From contig SKXH01000189.1 in assembly GCA_007128495.1 (NCBI GenBank), forward strand, positions 1 to 16,699: a stretch of DNA of 16,699 nt. Direction: 5' to 3'. The translations under genes and the position numbers were made by a program. Shown in pieces: positions 6,838 through 15,347 of the stretch (its first letter is position 1; every line of letters begins with the position of its first letter). The notes under the pieces are model-generated. The model was not told the DNA's origin and made no database searches. It saw only the letters and a program-made list of their open reading frames with translations. This DNA comes from Bacteroidota bacterium (lineage in GTDB: Bacteria > Bacteroidota > Ignavibacteria > T3Sed10-11).

Positions 6838-8157
6838 ATGCCTTCGTCCTATAACTTATCATATACCAAAACAGATGCCGATCTGTTAAATACCTTGAAG
6901 TCGCCGTCGAAAGGATACTGGGTCGCGCTGGCCATTCTTTCGATTGGATTGTTGATCGGTGCGTACGGGTGGGGAAGCCAGATATACTATGGAATGGGAA
7001 TGTCGGGCAAGAACAATCCGGTCGGCTGGGCATTGTATATCACAACGTTTGTGTTTTGGGTGGGTATCGCTCACTCGGGTACTCTTATATCGGCAATTTT
7101 ATTTTTGTTCAGGGTTAGATGGCGGGCTCCGGTATACCGCAGTGCGGAAGCCGTAACGGTATTTGCCCTCTGTGTGGCAGGACTGTTCCCGCTCATTCAC
7201 CTCGGACGTCCGTGGGTTTTTTATTGGATGCTTCCCATACCGCAAATGGGTGAAATGTTCCCGAACTTTAAATCACCGCTGGTGTGGGACCTGTTTGCAG
7301 TGTTCACGTACCTTACGGTAAGCTCAACATTTTTCGTGCTCGGTATGATGCCCGATGTCGCAATATTGCGGGATAAATTTAGAGGATGGAAGAAGAAAGT
7401 ATACGGTGTACTTGCGCTCGGCTGGCGCGGAACCGATCAACAATGGCGTCACTACACGGCGGCGTATTTATTCCTGGCTGCGCTTGCAACTCCGCTCGTC
7501 ATTTCAGTGCATAGTATCGTATCGTGGGATTTTGCTATGAGCGTTGTACCGGGATGGCATGATACGATATTTGCACCATATTTCGTTGCAGGCGCGATTC
7601 ATTCCGGTCTTGCAATGGTGATCATATTACTTGTTCCTATGCGAAAATGGTTTTCGCTGAAAGAGTACATAACCGATCATCATCTGGCAAGTCTTGCAAA
7701 GCTGATGATATTTACCGCTTTTGTTGTCGGGTTCGCATACGCGATCGAGTTTTTCATGGCGTGGTACGGTGGTGATATATATAAACGCGATGTGTTCCTG
7801 TTCCGTGCATTCGGACCGTATTGGTGGAGTTTCTGGGGATTATTTTTCTTTAATTTTATACTGCCGATGTTGTTCTGGTGGCATAAATATCGAACAAATA
7901 CGGTCTGGCTGATCGTTGTATCGATTGGTGTCTCGATAGGAATGTGGCTTGAGCGGTTCGTGATCATCGTTACTTCACTCAGCCACGAATACAATCCGTT
8001 TGCGTGGGGATCACATTTCCTTACGAGTACGGAGGTCTATATTATTATCGGTAGTTTCTCGTTGTTTTTCTTTTTATTTATGGTGTTTGCCAAAATTTTA
8101 CCCGTTGTTTCCAACTGGGAAGTAAAGGAAGTCATTGAACCACCAAAGAAAAAGTAA
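6838..8157 (+). CDS. actC: ACIII subunit ActC, NrfD/PsrC-like quinol-binding membrane protein
   Basis: A polytopic NrfD-family protein (439 aa, about ten membrane helices) forming one of the two large membrane subunits of ACIII. It contains the family phrase HSGTLISAILFLFR and a likely quinol-site pair: the His of PLIHLGRPW and the Asp of LVWDLF, 30 residues apart, the same spacing I recall for the reported His/Asp pair in Flavobacterium ACIII. ATG 6838 is preferred over an in-frame TTG at 6832. The region before it (6821-6837) is an AT-rich TTAATTGATTATTGATT with no Shine-Dalgarno, and a nearly identical run precedes actE. The C-terminus is short, charged and cytoplasmic. Confidence 0.95.
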   Translation: MPSSYNLSYTKTDADLLNTLKSPSKGYWVALAILSIGLLIGAYGWGSQIYYGMGMSGKNNPVGWALYITTFVFWVGIAHSGTLISAILFLFRVRWRAPVYRSAEAVTVFALCVAGLFPLIHLGRPWVFYWMLPIPQMGEMFPNFKSPLVWDLFAVFTYLTVSSTFFVLGMMPDVAILRDKFRGWKKKVYGVLALGWRGTDQQWRHYTAAYLFLAALATPLVISVHSIVSWDFAMSVVPGWHDTIFAPYFVAGAIHSGLAMVIILLVPMRKWFSLKEYITDHHLASLAKLMIFTAFVVGFAYAIEFFMAWYGGDIYKRDVFLFRAFGPYWWSFWGLFFFNFILPMLFWWHKYRTNTVWLIVVSIGVSIGMWLERFVIIVTSLSHEYNPFAWGSHFLTSTEVYIIIGSFSLFFFLFMVFAKILPVVSNWEVKEVIEPPKKK

Positions 8158-8218
8158 ATGAATTTTCAAGGTTTGAAATGACACAGAAAATATTTAAAGC
8201 ACATTTTGATTATTTGCC

Positions 8219-8767
8219 ATGAGCGCATATAAAGGATCACATATACTCAGCGTGTACGCAACGATCGATGAACTGATAGAAGGAATTCACGCTTTAAAAA
8301 AAGAAGGGAAGAAAAAGTTCTCGGTAATTTCACCCGTACCGCATCACGATATCGAGCACGAACTGCATCCAAAACCGAGTCCGGTAAGAGTATTTACATT
8401 GATAGGCGGGCTGTTCGGTTTCACCCTTGGATGGGCTTTAACATATTACGCAACCGAATCGTATCCGTTAATCGTCGGCGGTAAGCCCTATATCTCGATT
8501 CCACCGTATGGGATTATCGCCTATATTCTCACAATTTTATTCGGTGCGCTTGCAACCATTGCAGGTCTATTTATTAATGCCCGTTTGCCGGAGTTCGTTA
8601 TTAAAGATGCATATGATGAACGTCTTTCAAGCGATCATTTCGCCATTCAATATTACGGCGATGAAACTGAGCTTGATACGGTGAAAGATATTTTGAATAA
8701 AACAGGTGCTGTTGAAACGCACAAAAAGATTGAGGAGATCCCTCAAAAGAATCAATTTGTAGATTAA
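8219..8767 (+). CDS. actD: ACIII subunit ActD (DUF3341)
   Basis: A 182-aa protein with the DUF3341/ActD layout: a soluble N-terminal part starting with a short strand-helix unit (SHILSVYATIDELIEGIHALK), two membrane helices (about residues 60-80 and 98-121) and a soluble C-terminal tail. ActD carries no cofactor; in known ACIII it packs next to the membrane core with its soluble part on the cytoplasmic side. The start is ATG 8219, 61 nt after actC, preceded by TTGATTATTTGCC rather than a Shine-Dalgarno sequence. No other gene is visible in that 61-nt spacer. Recognition rests on both sequence style and position between actC and actE. Confidence 0.93.
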   Translation: MSAYKGSHILSVYATIDELIEGIHALKKEGKKKFSVISPVPHHDIEHELHPKPSPVRVFTLIGGLFGFTLGWALTYYATESYPLIVGGKPYISIPPYGIIAYILTILFGALATIAGLFINARLPEFVIKDAYDERLSSDHFAIQYYGDETELDTVKDILNKTGAVETHKKIEEIPQKNQFVD

Positions 8768-8781
8768 TTGATAATTGATCG

Positions 8782-9294
8782 ATGAAAAATATTTATAGTC
8801 TCATAATAATTGTACTTGGAACAATGATATTCCTATCCGGCTGCCGGCACGATGATGGCAGAGCCGGTGATTATTATTATCGTACGGATATGCACGACCA
8901 GCCGTCGTATAAACCACAGCAATCCCCGCGTGATCCGGTCGAAGGTACCGTGCCGGTTACCGGTTATGTGATGGAGATTGAGGATTCTGCAATGGCGAAC
9001 CGGCTGCAAAATCCGATCGGACAGAATCCGGAAAATGCAGAACTCAGCAGGAGGTTGTATAATATCCATTGTGGAGTATGTCACGGTGCGGGAGGTAAGG
9101 GAGACGGTACCGTTACGCCTGTTTTTCAAACACCGCCGGACATTACAACGGGACGGTTTCCTGATGTTACCGACGGCTATCTGTACTGGGTGATCAGAGA
9201 CGGTATCGGTATCATGCCTTCCTATTACGAACATATAAAATCGGATGAACGCTGGTTGATCGTTAATCATATCAGGAGTTTGCAAGGAGAATGA
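8782..9294 (+). CDS. actE: ACIII subunit ActE, monoheme cytochrome c lipoprotein
   Basis: A 170-aa lipoprotein cytochrome c. The signal peptide ends with the lipobox LSGC21. The linker of about 70 residues is followed by a compact cytochrome c domain with heme site C97-G-V-C100-H101 and likely axial M145 in GIMPSY; the C-terminal helix is SDERWLIVNHIRSL. In ACIII, ActE is the peripheral monoheme protein that can act as electron exit, so here it may contact CcoP or CcoO. ATG 8782 follows TTAATTGATAATTGATCG, almost the same string as before actC, which overlaps the actD stop. The stop overlaps the actF start by 4 nt. Confidence 0.94.
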   Translation: MKNIYSLIIIVLGTMIFLSGCRHDDGRAGDYYYRTDMHDQPSYKPQQSPRDPVEGTVPVTGYVMEIEDSAMANRLQNPIGQNPENAELSRRLYNIHCGVCHGAGGKGDGTVTPVFQTPPDITTGRFPDVTDGYLYWVIRDGIGIMPSYYEHIKSDERWLIVNHIRSLQGE

Positions 9295-10547
9295 AAGAAG
9301 AAAATCTTGAAGCACAAATAACTGACTACAGACTACCGGCAATATCACAACAGCTTCGCTTCCTGTTGATCGTTTTCGCTGCGGTTGGCGTCGTGATGCT
9401 TATAGGCGGTTTTCTGGGAGTTCAATCACAACGTGTGTATCAGATATACCTGGTTAACTTTGCATTCTGGACGGGGCTCGCACAAGCGGGCGTCGCGTTT
9501 GCTGCCGTATATAGATTAACAAACGGCGGATGGAGCGATAATTTCAGACGCATCGGTGAATTGTTTGCCGCATTCCTGCCGGTCAGTTTTTTCTTGTTAT
9601 TGATAATCCTTATTCTTCAATCGCAGATTTACCCCTGGGCACGCGATCCTTCCCCGGATTATTCTGTATGGTTGAATTCAACCTTCTTTACAATCCGGAT
9701 GCTGGTGTATTTTTCTGTGATGACTATTCTGAGTGTTTATTATGTGAAGGTAGCGGTGCGGCCCGAGATCGGTTTGCTCAAACAGCACGGCAACTATGAT
9801 GAAACGGAGCAAACCGGGGTTACCACACGATTAATAGAACGGCTCACCCGTAACTGGCAGGGATATAATGAGGAATACCGGGTAAGTCAGGAAAAGCTCA
9901 AAGTGTTGACACCGATCTTCTTAATTGCATACGGGGGTCTGTACACGTTTGCCGGTATCGATCTTTTAATGACGCTTGATCCCGGCTATTACAGTACTAT
10001 ATATGGATGGTTATTCGTTATAAGCGGATTTTATTCCGGAATTGTGGCAATGATGATGGCAGGTTATTTAATCAGGAAAAAGACGGCGGTCGGTGATGTG
10101 CTCGATAAAACACAATTCCACGACATCGGTAAACTTATGCTCGGATTTTGTATGTTTACCGGTGGCTTGGTATTTTCACAATATCTGACAATCTGGTACG
10201 GGAATATTCCGAAAGAAACGGTATATATTATAACAAGATTTCACGAGGCGCCATGGGCGGTTATAAGTACCATCATTTTATTATTGGCGTATTTTGTTCC
10301 GCTTGTCTTTTTATTCAGCAAGAAGATTAAGCAAACACCGGCAGCATTGTTTATACTTGGCATTCTGATTTTAATTGCATTGTGGCTGAATCGGTTTATC
10401 GAAGCGGTCCCGTCCATTTGGCCCGGGATGACGATACCCTTTGGAATAGTAGAAATTGGTATAACGCTTGGATTTTTCGCTGCCGTTGTTTCGTGCTGGA
10501 TGTGGCTGGCACGGTTTGTACCGTTGGTGCCGGCGAAGCCGGAGTGA
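9291..10547 (+). CDS. actF: ACIII subunit ActF, NrfD-like membrane protein
   Basis: The second large membrane subunit of ACIII (418 aa, about ten helices), a paralogue of ActC in the NrfD/PsrC family. Visible signatures include AFWTGLAQAGVAFAAVYRL near the N-terminus and LMLGFCMFTGGLVFSQYLTIWYGNIPKE later, a phrase typical of ActF. The call is by family and position; it closes the act series. ATG 9291 overlaps the actE stop (ATGA), with AGGAG words at 9274-9278 and 9285-9289 upstream. An intrinsic terminator follows 25 nt after the stop, so actF is the last gene of this transcript. Confidence 0.95.
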   Translation: MKEENLEAQITDYRLPAISQQLRFLLIVFAAVGVVMLIGGFLGVQSQRVYQIYLVNFAFWTGLAQAGVAFAAVYRLTNGGWSDNFRRIGELFAAFLPVSFFLLLIILILQSQIYPWARDPSPDYSVWLNSTFFTIRMLVYFSVMTILSVYYVKVAVRPEIGLLKQHGNYDETEQTGVTTRLIERLTRNWQGYNEEYRVSQEKLKVLTPIFLIAYGGLYTFAGIDLLMTLDPGYYSTIYGWLFVISGFYSGIVAMMMAGYLIRKKTAVGDVLDKTQFHDIGKLMLGFCMFTGGLVFSQYLTIWYGNIPKETVYIITRFHEAPWAVISTIILLLAYFVPLVFLFSKKIKQTPAALFILGILILIALWLNRFIEAVPSIWPGMTIPFGIVEIGITLGFFAAVVSCWMWLARFVPLVPAKPE

Positions 10548-10572
10548 TGAAGAACTCCATACAAAGTATATG

Positions 10573-10608
10573 AAAACTCTGGCTCGATGTACCGGTCAGA
10601 GTTTTTTT
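10573..10608 (+). terminator. Rho-independent terminator after actF
   Basis: AAAACTCTGGC at 10573-10583 pairs with GTCAGAGTTTT at 10595-10605 (11 bp with one G-T wobble) around an 11-nt loop. A run of seven T ends at 10608. This is a textbook intrinsic terminator and marks the end of the cco-act operon before ccoI. Confidence 0.9.
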
Positions 10609-10636
10609 ATTATAGTTATAAACTTGTTATTTGATA

Positions 10637-12739
10637 ATGAAGACCAGCAAACCAAATACCGACAGCATTGTGTGCGATCAGTGCGGGATCCCGTACGCAA
10701 AAGGCGGCGTTGAAAAGGATCATGAAGGTCGGCGGCTCCATTTCTGTTGTTACGGTTGTTCGTTTACCCATTCGATCGTCGGCGAAGAAGGTGAGAGCGG
10801 TACCGCATCGATGTTCCTTATCCGGCTTGGATTTTCGGCGCTTCTATCGATGAATGTAATGCTCTTTAGCTGGGTGTTTTACGCCGATCAATGGCATGGT
10901 TGGGGTATCGAACCCGAAGCCATTCCATACTTCGGCATGTTTTTGTTTGTCATCTCAACGCCGGTCATTCTGCTTGTTGGATTTCCTTTCTTAAAAAATG
11001 GCATAAAAGAAATAATGAGCCGTCATCTCTCGATGGATAGTTTGATAGCGCTCGGCTCGCTTGCTGCATACGGTTATTCTACGCGAGAAGTGTTTACCGG
11101 CGGCGATGACGTTTATTTCGATACCGCAACGATGATCATTGTGCTTGTTACCTTTGGTCGATATCTGGAGGCGACTGCTAAAGTAAAATCAACCAATGCC
11201 ATCCGGCAATTACTCGATCTTGTGCCCGATGAAGTACGGCTCGTCGATAACGGTAAAGAAAGTATTGTCGCTGCAAAAGAAGTTCCGGCCGGCAGTACAA
11301 TCCGCGTTTTACCCGGTGAATATATTCCACTCGATGGTATTATACTTGTAGGCGATACATCGGTAAACGAATCGATATTAACGGGAGAATCCATCCCGCA
11401 TTCAAAAACAAAGGATGATGAGGTGTATGCCGGAACGGTGAACATCGACGGCGCAATTCAGATAAAAACAACCGCCGAAAGCGATGAAACAGTTCACGCA
11501 CGTATTGTCCGGTTAATGGAGGAAGCTCAAAAGACACGCTCACCACTTCAGAAGATGGTCGACAGGATATCGGCGATTTTTATCCCGCTGGTTATTTTAA
11601 TTGCAGTGCTTACATTTACCGGCTGGACGCTGATATCATCGTTCGATGTTGCGTTAATGTATGCAATCGCCGTACTCGTCGTTGCCTGTCCGTGTGCGCT
11701 CGGTATCGGGAGCCCGATTGCGGCTGCTGTTTCGATCGGCAGATCGGCTGCAGGTGGTGTGCTTGTTAAATCAGCCGGGGCAATGGAGCGTATCGGTAAA
11801 ACCCGCATCGCAGTATTTGATAAAACGGGTACGCTTACAAGCGGTGAATTTGCCGTTGTGTTCGTGAAAACCGTCGACGATAATGAAGAGCAATTTATAT
11901 CTGCCGTCGCTTCGCTTGAACGTGATTCGCTGCATCCGTTAAGCAAGAGCATTGTGAGATTTGCAGAAGCCGGGCAGAACGGATGGCTCGATACAAAGGA
12001 AATGACGACGGTACCGGGACAGGGTATAAAGGGACAGGTGAAAATTAACGGAACGTGGAAAGAATTGCTTGCCGGAAATAAACGTTTTCTCGATGCCAAC
12101 GGCTATTCCATATCTGAAGAATTGGTTTCAACGGCAAATGCTAAAGAGGCAACACTCATCTATGCAGGATGGGATAAGGAAATTAAAGGAGTGATCGGTT
12201 TGCAGGATGTCATCCACGAATCGGCCTACGATGCAGTTAAACAACTTCAGCGAATGAATATAAAAACAATATTATTATCCGGTGACCGGAAGGATATAGT
12301 AAAGAAGGTCGGCAATGAACTCGGTATCGACGAGACGTACGGTGAATTACTCCCCCAGCAAAAAATAGACTATATCCGATCACTCAGGAAAAAAAACAAA
12401 GCTGTTGCAATGATCGGCGACGGTATAAACGATGCACCGTCATTGGCTGCGGCGGATACGGGTATAACCTTAGCATCGGCAACAGATATCGCGAAAGAAA
12501 ATGCGGATATCACTATCCTCGGTGCACAGCTCGATAAAATTCCCTGGATCATTTCCTTATCGAATAAAACACGCCGCATTATAAGCTGGAACCTGATCTG
12601 GGCGTTCGGGTATAACTCAATCGCTATTATGTTTGCGGTCTTCGGGTTCCTTCAGCCGATTATAGCTGCATTCGCTATGATTATCAGCAGTCTGCTGGTG
12701 ATAGGAAACTCTATGCGATTGAAGGGATTAAAAATTTGA
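10637..12739 (+). CDS. ccoI: Cu+-exporting P1B-1 ATPase of the CcoI/FixI type
   Basis: A 700-aa copper P-type ATPase. CcoI-type pumps supply copper for CuB in cbb3 oxidase. The N-terminus has the CcoI cysteine cluster C13-x2-C16 and F-C37-C38-Y-G-C41. Then come the helices, TGES in the actuator domain, C351-P-C353 in the transport helix, phosphorylated D395 in DKTGT, H433-P, and G594-DGIND. YN in GYNSIA and the AMIISS segment in the last helices fit Cu+ class P1B-1. The usual HMA domain between the cysteine cluster and the first helix is absent. ATG 10637 is preferred to the in-frame TTG 10631. The gene follows the terminator, so it needs its own promoter or readthrough; its place after cbb3/ACIII supports CcoI over a general CopA. 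Confidence 0.92.
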   Translation: MKTSKPNTDSIVCDQCGIPYAKGGVEKDHEGRRLHFCCYGCSFTHSIVGEEGESGTASMFLIRLGFSALLSMNVMLFSWVFYADQWHGWGIEPEAIPYFGMFLFVISTPVILLVGFPFLKNGIKEIMSRHLSMDSLIALGSLAAYGYSTREVFTGGDDVYFDTATMIIVLVTFGRYLEATAKVKSTNAIRQLLDLVPDEVRLVDNGKESIVAAKEVPAGSTIRVLPGEYIPLDGIILVGDTSVNESILTGESIPHSKTKDDEVYAGTVNIDGAIQIKTTAESDETVHARIVRLMEEAQKTRSPLQKMVDRISAIFIPLVILIAVLTFTGWTLISSFDVALMYAIAVLVVACPCALGIGSPIAAAVSIGRSAAGGVLVKSAGAMERIGKTRIAVFDKTGTLTSGEFAVVFVKTVDDNEEQFISAVASLERDSLHPLSKSIVRFAEAGQNGWLDTKEMTTVPGQGIKGQVKINGTWKELLAGNKRFLDANGYSISEELVSTANAKEATLIYAGWDKEIKGVIGLQDVIHESAYDAVKQLQRMNIKTILLSGDRKDIVKKVGNELGIDETYGELLPQQKIDYIRSLRKKNKAVAMIGDGINDAPSLAAADTGITLASATDIAKENADITILGAQLDKIPWIISLSNKTRRIISWNLIWAFGYNSIAIMFAVFGFLQPIIAAFAMIISSLLVIGNSMRLKGLKI

Positions 12740-12784
12740 GTCTACTCCGAAAAGGTTACTTGAGCCACGGATTAAAGCTTTAAT
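12729..12784. repeat. Intergenic repeat (copy B) with 14-nt palindrome
   Basis: Positions 12729-12774 match copy A at 131-174, sharing AAAAGGTTACTTG and flanking words; this copy overlaps the ccoI stop codon. It runs into a perfect palindrome ATTAAAGCTTTAAT at 12771-12784. The longer inverted arms of copy A are degraded or absent here. No T-run follows, so it is not an intrinsic terminator. The remainder of the 236-base gap up to 12975 holds no gene. Confidence 0.55.
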
Positions 12785-12895
12785 AATCCAATCGAGCAAT
12801 CCATTTTCTGTGTCGCCCGCCTGTAAATCTTTAAGATCTAAAAACGAAGTTAAAGTTTATTTAGACAAAGTCCAATTACGAATTTCTAACAATTA

Positions 12896-12923
12896 TTGCT
12901 ATTTAATATTGCTGTCTTATATT
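12896..12923 (+). promoter_or_regulatory. Candidate promoter for the P1B-4 ATPase gene
   Basis: TTGCTA at 12896-12901 and TATATT at 12918-12923 are 16 nt apart and lie 52 bases before ATG 12976, in an AT-rich spacer. The match is moderate and unsupported by other signals. No metal-regulator palindrome such as an ArsR/MerR operator was obvious beside it. Confidence 0.3.
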
Positions 12924-12975
12924 AACGTATGGAGAATACTGGATAACATCCGAAACGCCAATATGAAAAACATCG

Positions 12976-14985
12976 ATGATTAAACAAAATCAAAATAGAC
13001 ATTCGACACCTGAAGAGAAGGACCTCGCATCGCTTCCATGGATGATACGTCTTACTGTGCTTTGTATTGTAACGCTTATCGCCGGCTGGATTGTTGAGGG
13101 AATCGAAGCTGCAGGAACATTAACTCCGTGGATATTGTACGGCGTATCGTACTTTGCAGGCGGCTACTACAGCGTTCAGGTGGCGTATGATTCGTTAAAG
13201 CAGCGATTATTCGACGTAAATTTTTTAATGATCATTGCCGCTATCGGTGCCGCTATTGTGGGTCAACCGAAAGAGGGAGCGATTTTGATGTTTTTATTCT
13301 CGCTCTCAAATACACTTGAGACGTATGCTATGGGGAGAACATACACAAGTGTTCGCGCTTTACTGGATATGACTCCGAAGAGAGCACGGGTGAAACGAAC
13401 GGAGAACGGCGAAAATAAAATTGTTGAAGTGTCGGTTGATAATGTTAAAAAGGGGGAAGTCGTTACGGTGCGGCCCGGCGAACAAATACCGAACGACGGT
13501 GTCGTGATACGGGGAGAATCTTCGGTAAATGAAGCAAGTATAACGGGCGAATCGATGCCCTCTGAAAAACAAAAGGGATCGAAGGTTTTTGCGGGAACGC
13601 TCAACGGTAACGGTATGCTCGATGTGCGGGTAACGGTTGAGGCAGAAGATTCTACTCTTGCCCGAATTGTTAAAATGGTGGAAGAAGCCCGTGAGAAAAA
13701 AGCTAAAAGTCAGGATTTTACCGATCGGGTGCTCGGACAGTACTATGCGATGTCGGTTGTCGGTATCACATTGTTGGTGTTTGCTATTCCTTTTTTGTTT
13801 ATGGGATGGACTTTCTCCGATTCATTTTACAGGGCTATAACATTGATGGTTGTTGCCTCGCCCTGTGCACTGGTTATATCGATTCCCGCCGCGTTGCTTT
13901 CGGCATTGGCGAGCTCCGCACGAAGCGGTGTACTCTATAAAGGCGGCGCCCATATTGAACAGGCATCCACCGTGCGCGCTGTAGCATTTGATAAAACAGG
14001 TACTCTAACAACCGGACGCCCCGGCGTTGTTGCAGTAATACCGTTTGAAAATGGTAATAATACTGCCGATAAATTTTATATCGAACCGAAAAAAAATATC
14101 CCTCCCCCGCCGGACGATCAGCTCGGTGAACTTAAAAAGGAACAAATTGCAATATTGACCGCTGCCGTTTCTATCGAGTATTCGTCCGAACATCCCCTTG
14201 CAAAAGCGATTGTGCGGGGAGGAGAAGAACGCGGTATCATTCCATTTGAGGCAGACGGTTTTGAAGCTGCAACCGGACTCGGAGCACGCGCGGTTGTTAA
14301 CGGCGCGAAGCTCCAGATCGGTCGCAAATCATTGTTTAAAAATGTTGACGGCACAATAAACGGCGAGATAGATAAGCACGAACAGCAGGGAAGAACCGTT
14401 GTCCTTATCGGTGATGAGGAACCATGGGGATTGCTCGCAATCGCCGATACTGTCCGTGATGAAGCCAAAGAGGTCGTGCGGCAATTAAAAGATGCCGGTG
14501 TGGAGTGGATCGTTCTTTTAACAGGAGATAACAAGCAAGTAGCAAACAAATTAGGCGGCGATCTTGGTGTGGATGAAATATTCCCGGAACTACTCCCGCA
14601 GGAGAAAGTTAAAACCATAGAAACGTTAAAAGAAAAATACGGATCGATAGCAATGGTTGGAGATGGAGTCAACGATGCCCCGGCGCTCGCATCGGCCGAT
14701 CTCGGCATAGCAATGGGAGCCGCCGGCACCGACGTCGCTCTCGAGAGCGCCGATGTTTTGTTGATGAGCGACGACTTAAGCCGTCTTCCCGGTGTATTAC
14801 GTGAAGCAAGACGCACCCGGCGTGTAGTACGCCAGAACCTGACCTTCGCTTTTGTGGTGATGGTGTCGTTGATGATACTTGCGTTGTTTGGAGAGATCTC
14901 ACTTCCCGTCGGAGTGATCGGACACGAGGGAAGCACGCTTCTGGTTGTAGCGAACGGATTGCGGTTGCTGGTGAGGAGGGGGTGA
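12976..14985 (+). CDS. Heavy-metal P-type ATPase, P1B-4 class
   Basis: A 669-aa metal-transporting ATPase without an N-terminal metal-binding domain and with about six membrane helices. Core motifs are TGES in the actuator, S295-P-C297 in the transport helix, D339 of DKTGT, H406-P, GDGVNDAPALASADLG in the hinge, and H650-E-G-S-T in the last helix. SPC together with HEG[S/G]T marks the P1B-4 class (CoaT/CtpD-like), whose members export Co2+, Fe2+, Zn2+ or related ions; the substrate cannot be chosen from sequence. Between DKTGT and HP it has a loop with a proline run (PPPPDD). ATG 12976 has no Shine-Dalgarno; an ATG at 12963 opens a six-codon frame (MKNIDD) overlapping the start. It stands apart from ccoI by 236 nt. 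Confidence 0.93.
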   Translation: MIKQNQNRHSTPEEKDLASLPWMIRLTVLCIVTLIAGWIVEGIEAAGTLTPWILYGVSYFAGGYYSVQVAYDSLKQRLFDVNFLMIIAAIGAAIVGQPKEGAILMFLFSLSNTLETYAMGRTYTSVRALLDMTPKRARVKRTENGENKIVEVSVDNVKKGEVVTVRPGEQIPNDGVVIRGESSVNEASITGESMPSEKQKGSKVFAGTLNGNGMLDVRVTVEAEDSTLARIVKMVEEAREKKAKSQDFTDRVLGQYYAMSVVGITLLVFAIPFLFMGWTFSDSFYRAITLMVVASPCALVISIPAALLSALASSARSGVLYKGGAHIEQASTVRAVAFDKTGTLTTGRPGVVAVIPFENGNNTADKFYIEPKKNIPPPPDDQLGELKKEQIAILTAAVSIEYSSEHPLAKAIVRGGEERGIIPFEADGFEAATGLGARAVVNGAKLQIGRKSLFKNVDGTINGEIDKHEQQGRTVVLIGDEEPWGLLAIADTVRDEAKEVVRQLKDAGVEWIVLLTGDNKQVANKLGGDLGVDEIFPELLPQEKVKTIETLKEKYGSIAMVGDGVNDAPALASADLGIAMGAAGTDVALESADVLLMSDDLSRLPGVLREARRTRRVVRQNLTFAFVVMVSLMILALFGEISLPVGVIGHEGSTLLVVANGLRLLVRRG

Positions 14986-15029
14986 AGAAGAAGTTGCGAT
15001 TTTAAAATAAAATAATATCTTATAATGCT

Positions 15030-15347
15030 ATGAGACTACAATCTGATCCTATAATAAATGAATTCAGTCAACGGCTTAGATCTCTCCTTGGTAATCATCT
15101 CAAAAAGGTGATATTATTTGGTTCAAGAGCCAGAGGTGATAATAACATATATTCTGATTACGATTTCTTAATTGTTGTAGAGAATCGGAATAGTGAGATG
15201 AAGGAAAAAATTACTGATATTTGTGTAGATTTGTTAAATAAATATGATGCTCTCGTCAGCTTCCTATTATATAGTGAAGATGAGTGGATACGGAAAAAGA
15301 ACTTTCCGATTGGATTAAATATAAAAAAAGAAGGAGTTGAGTTGTGA
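15030..15347 (+). CDS. MNT-type nucleotidyltransferase, putative antitoxin
   Basis: A 105-aa minimal nucleotidyltransferase. The core motif is FGSRARGDN (residues 30-38) followed by S42-D43-Y-D45, the GS...DxD metal-binding site of the polymerase-beta superfamily. At the later strand, where a third catalytic acid is expected, the sequence reads ALVSFLLYSEDEW, so that acid may be missing or displaced. MNT proteins paired with HEPN proteins act as antitoxins, in studied cases by adding AMP groups to the HEPN toxin. It overlaps the HEPN gene by 4 nt. TATAAT at 15021-15026 lies only 3 nt before the ATG, so the transcript could be nearly leaderless or start elsewhere. The DNA is clearly more AT-rich than the ATPase gene before it, suggesting acquisition. 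Confidence 0.88.
   Translation: MRLQSDPIINEFSQRLRSLLGNHLKKVILFGSRARGDNNIYSDYDFLIVVENRNSEMKEKITDICVDLLNKYDALVSFLLYSEDEWIRKKNFPIGLNIKKEGVEL
15331..15336 (+). promoter_or_regulatory. Ribosome binding site deciding the GTG start of the HEPN gene
   Basis: AAGGAG lies 7 nt before GTG 15344 and inside the MNT coding end. No ATG is available near the start in this frame, so this site supports the GTG. Confidence 0.75.

Noticed and set aside
10631..10636. TTG start for ccoI
   Set aside because: ATG 10637 is two codons later and equally compatible with the domain; no ribosome site favours TTG.
12963..12983. Six-codon frame MKNIDD overlapping the P1B-4 ATPase start as a leader peptide
   Set aside because: Too short and without Shine-Dalgarno or attenuator structure; likely chance.
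14118..14936. Long minus-strand open frame (272 codons) inside the P1B-4 ATPase gene
   Set aside because: It is a shadow of the plus-strand gene, which has all P-type ATPase motifs; the antisense peptide is Ser/Pro/Thr-rich and unlike a folded protein.
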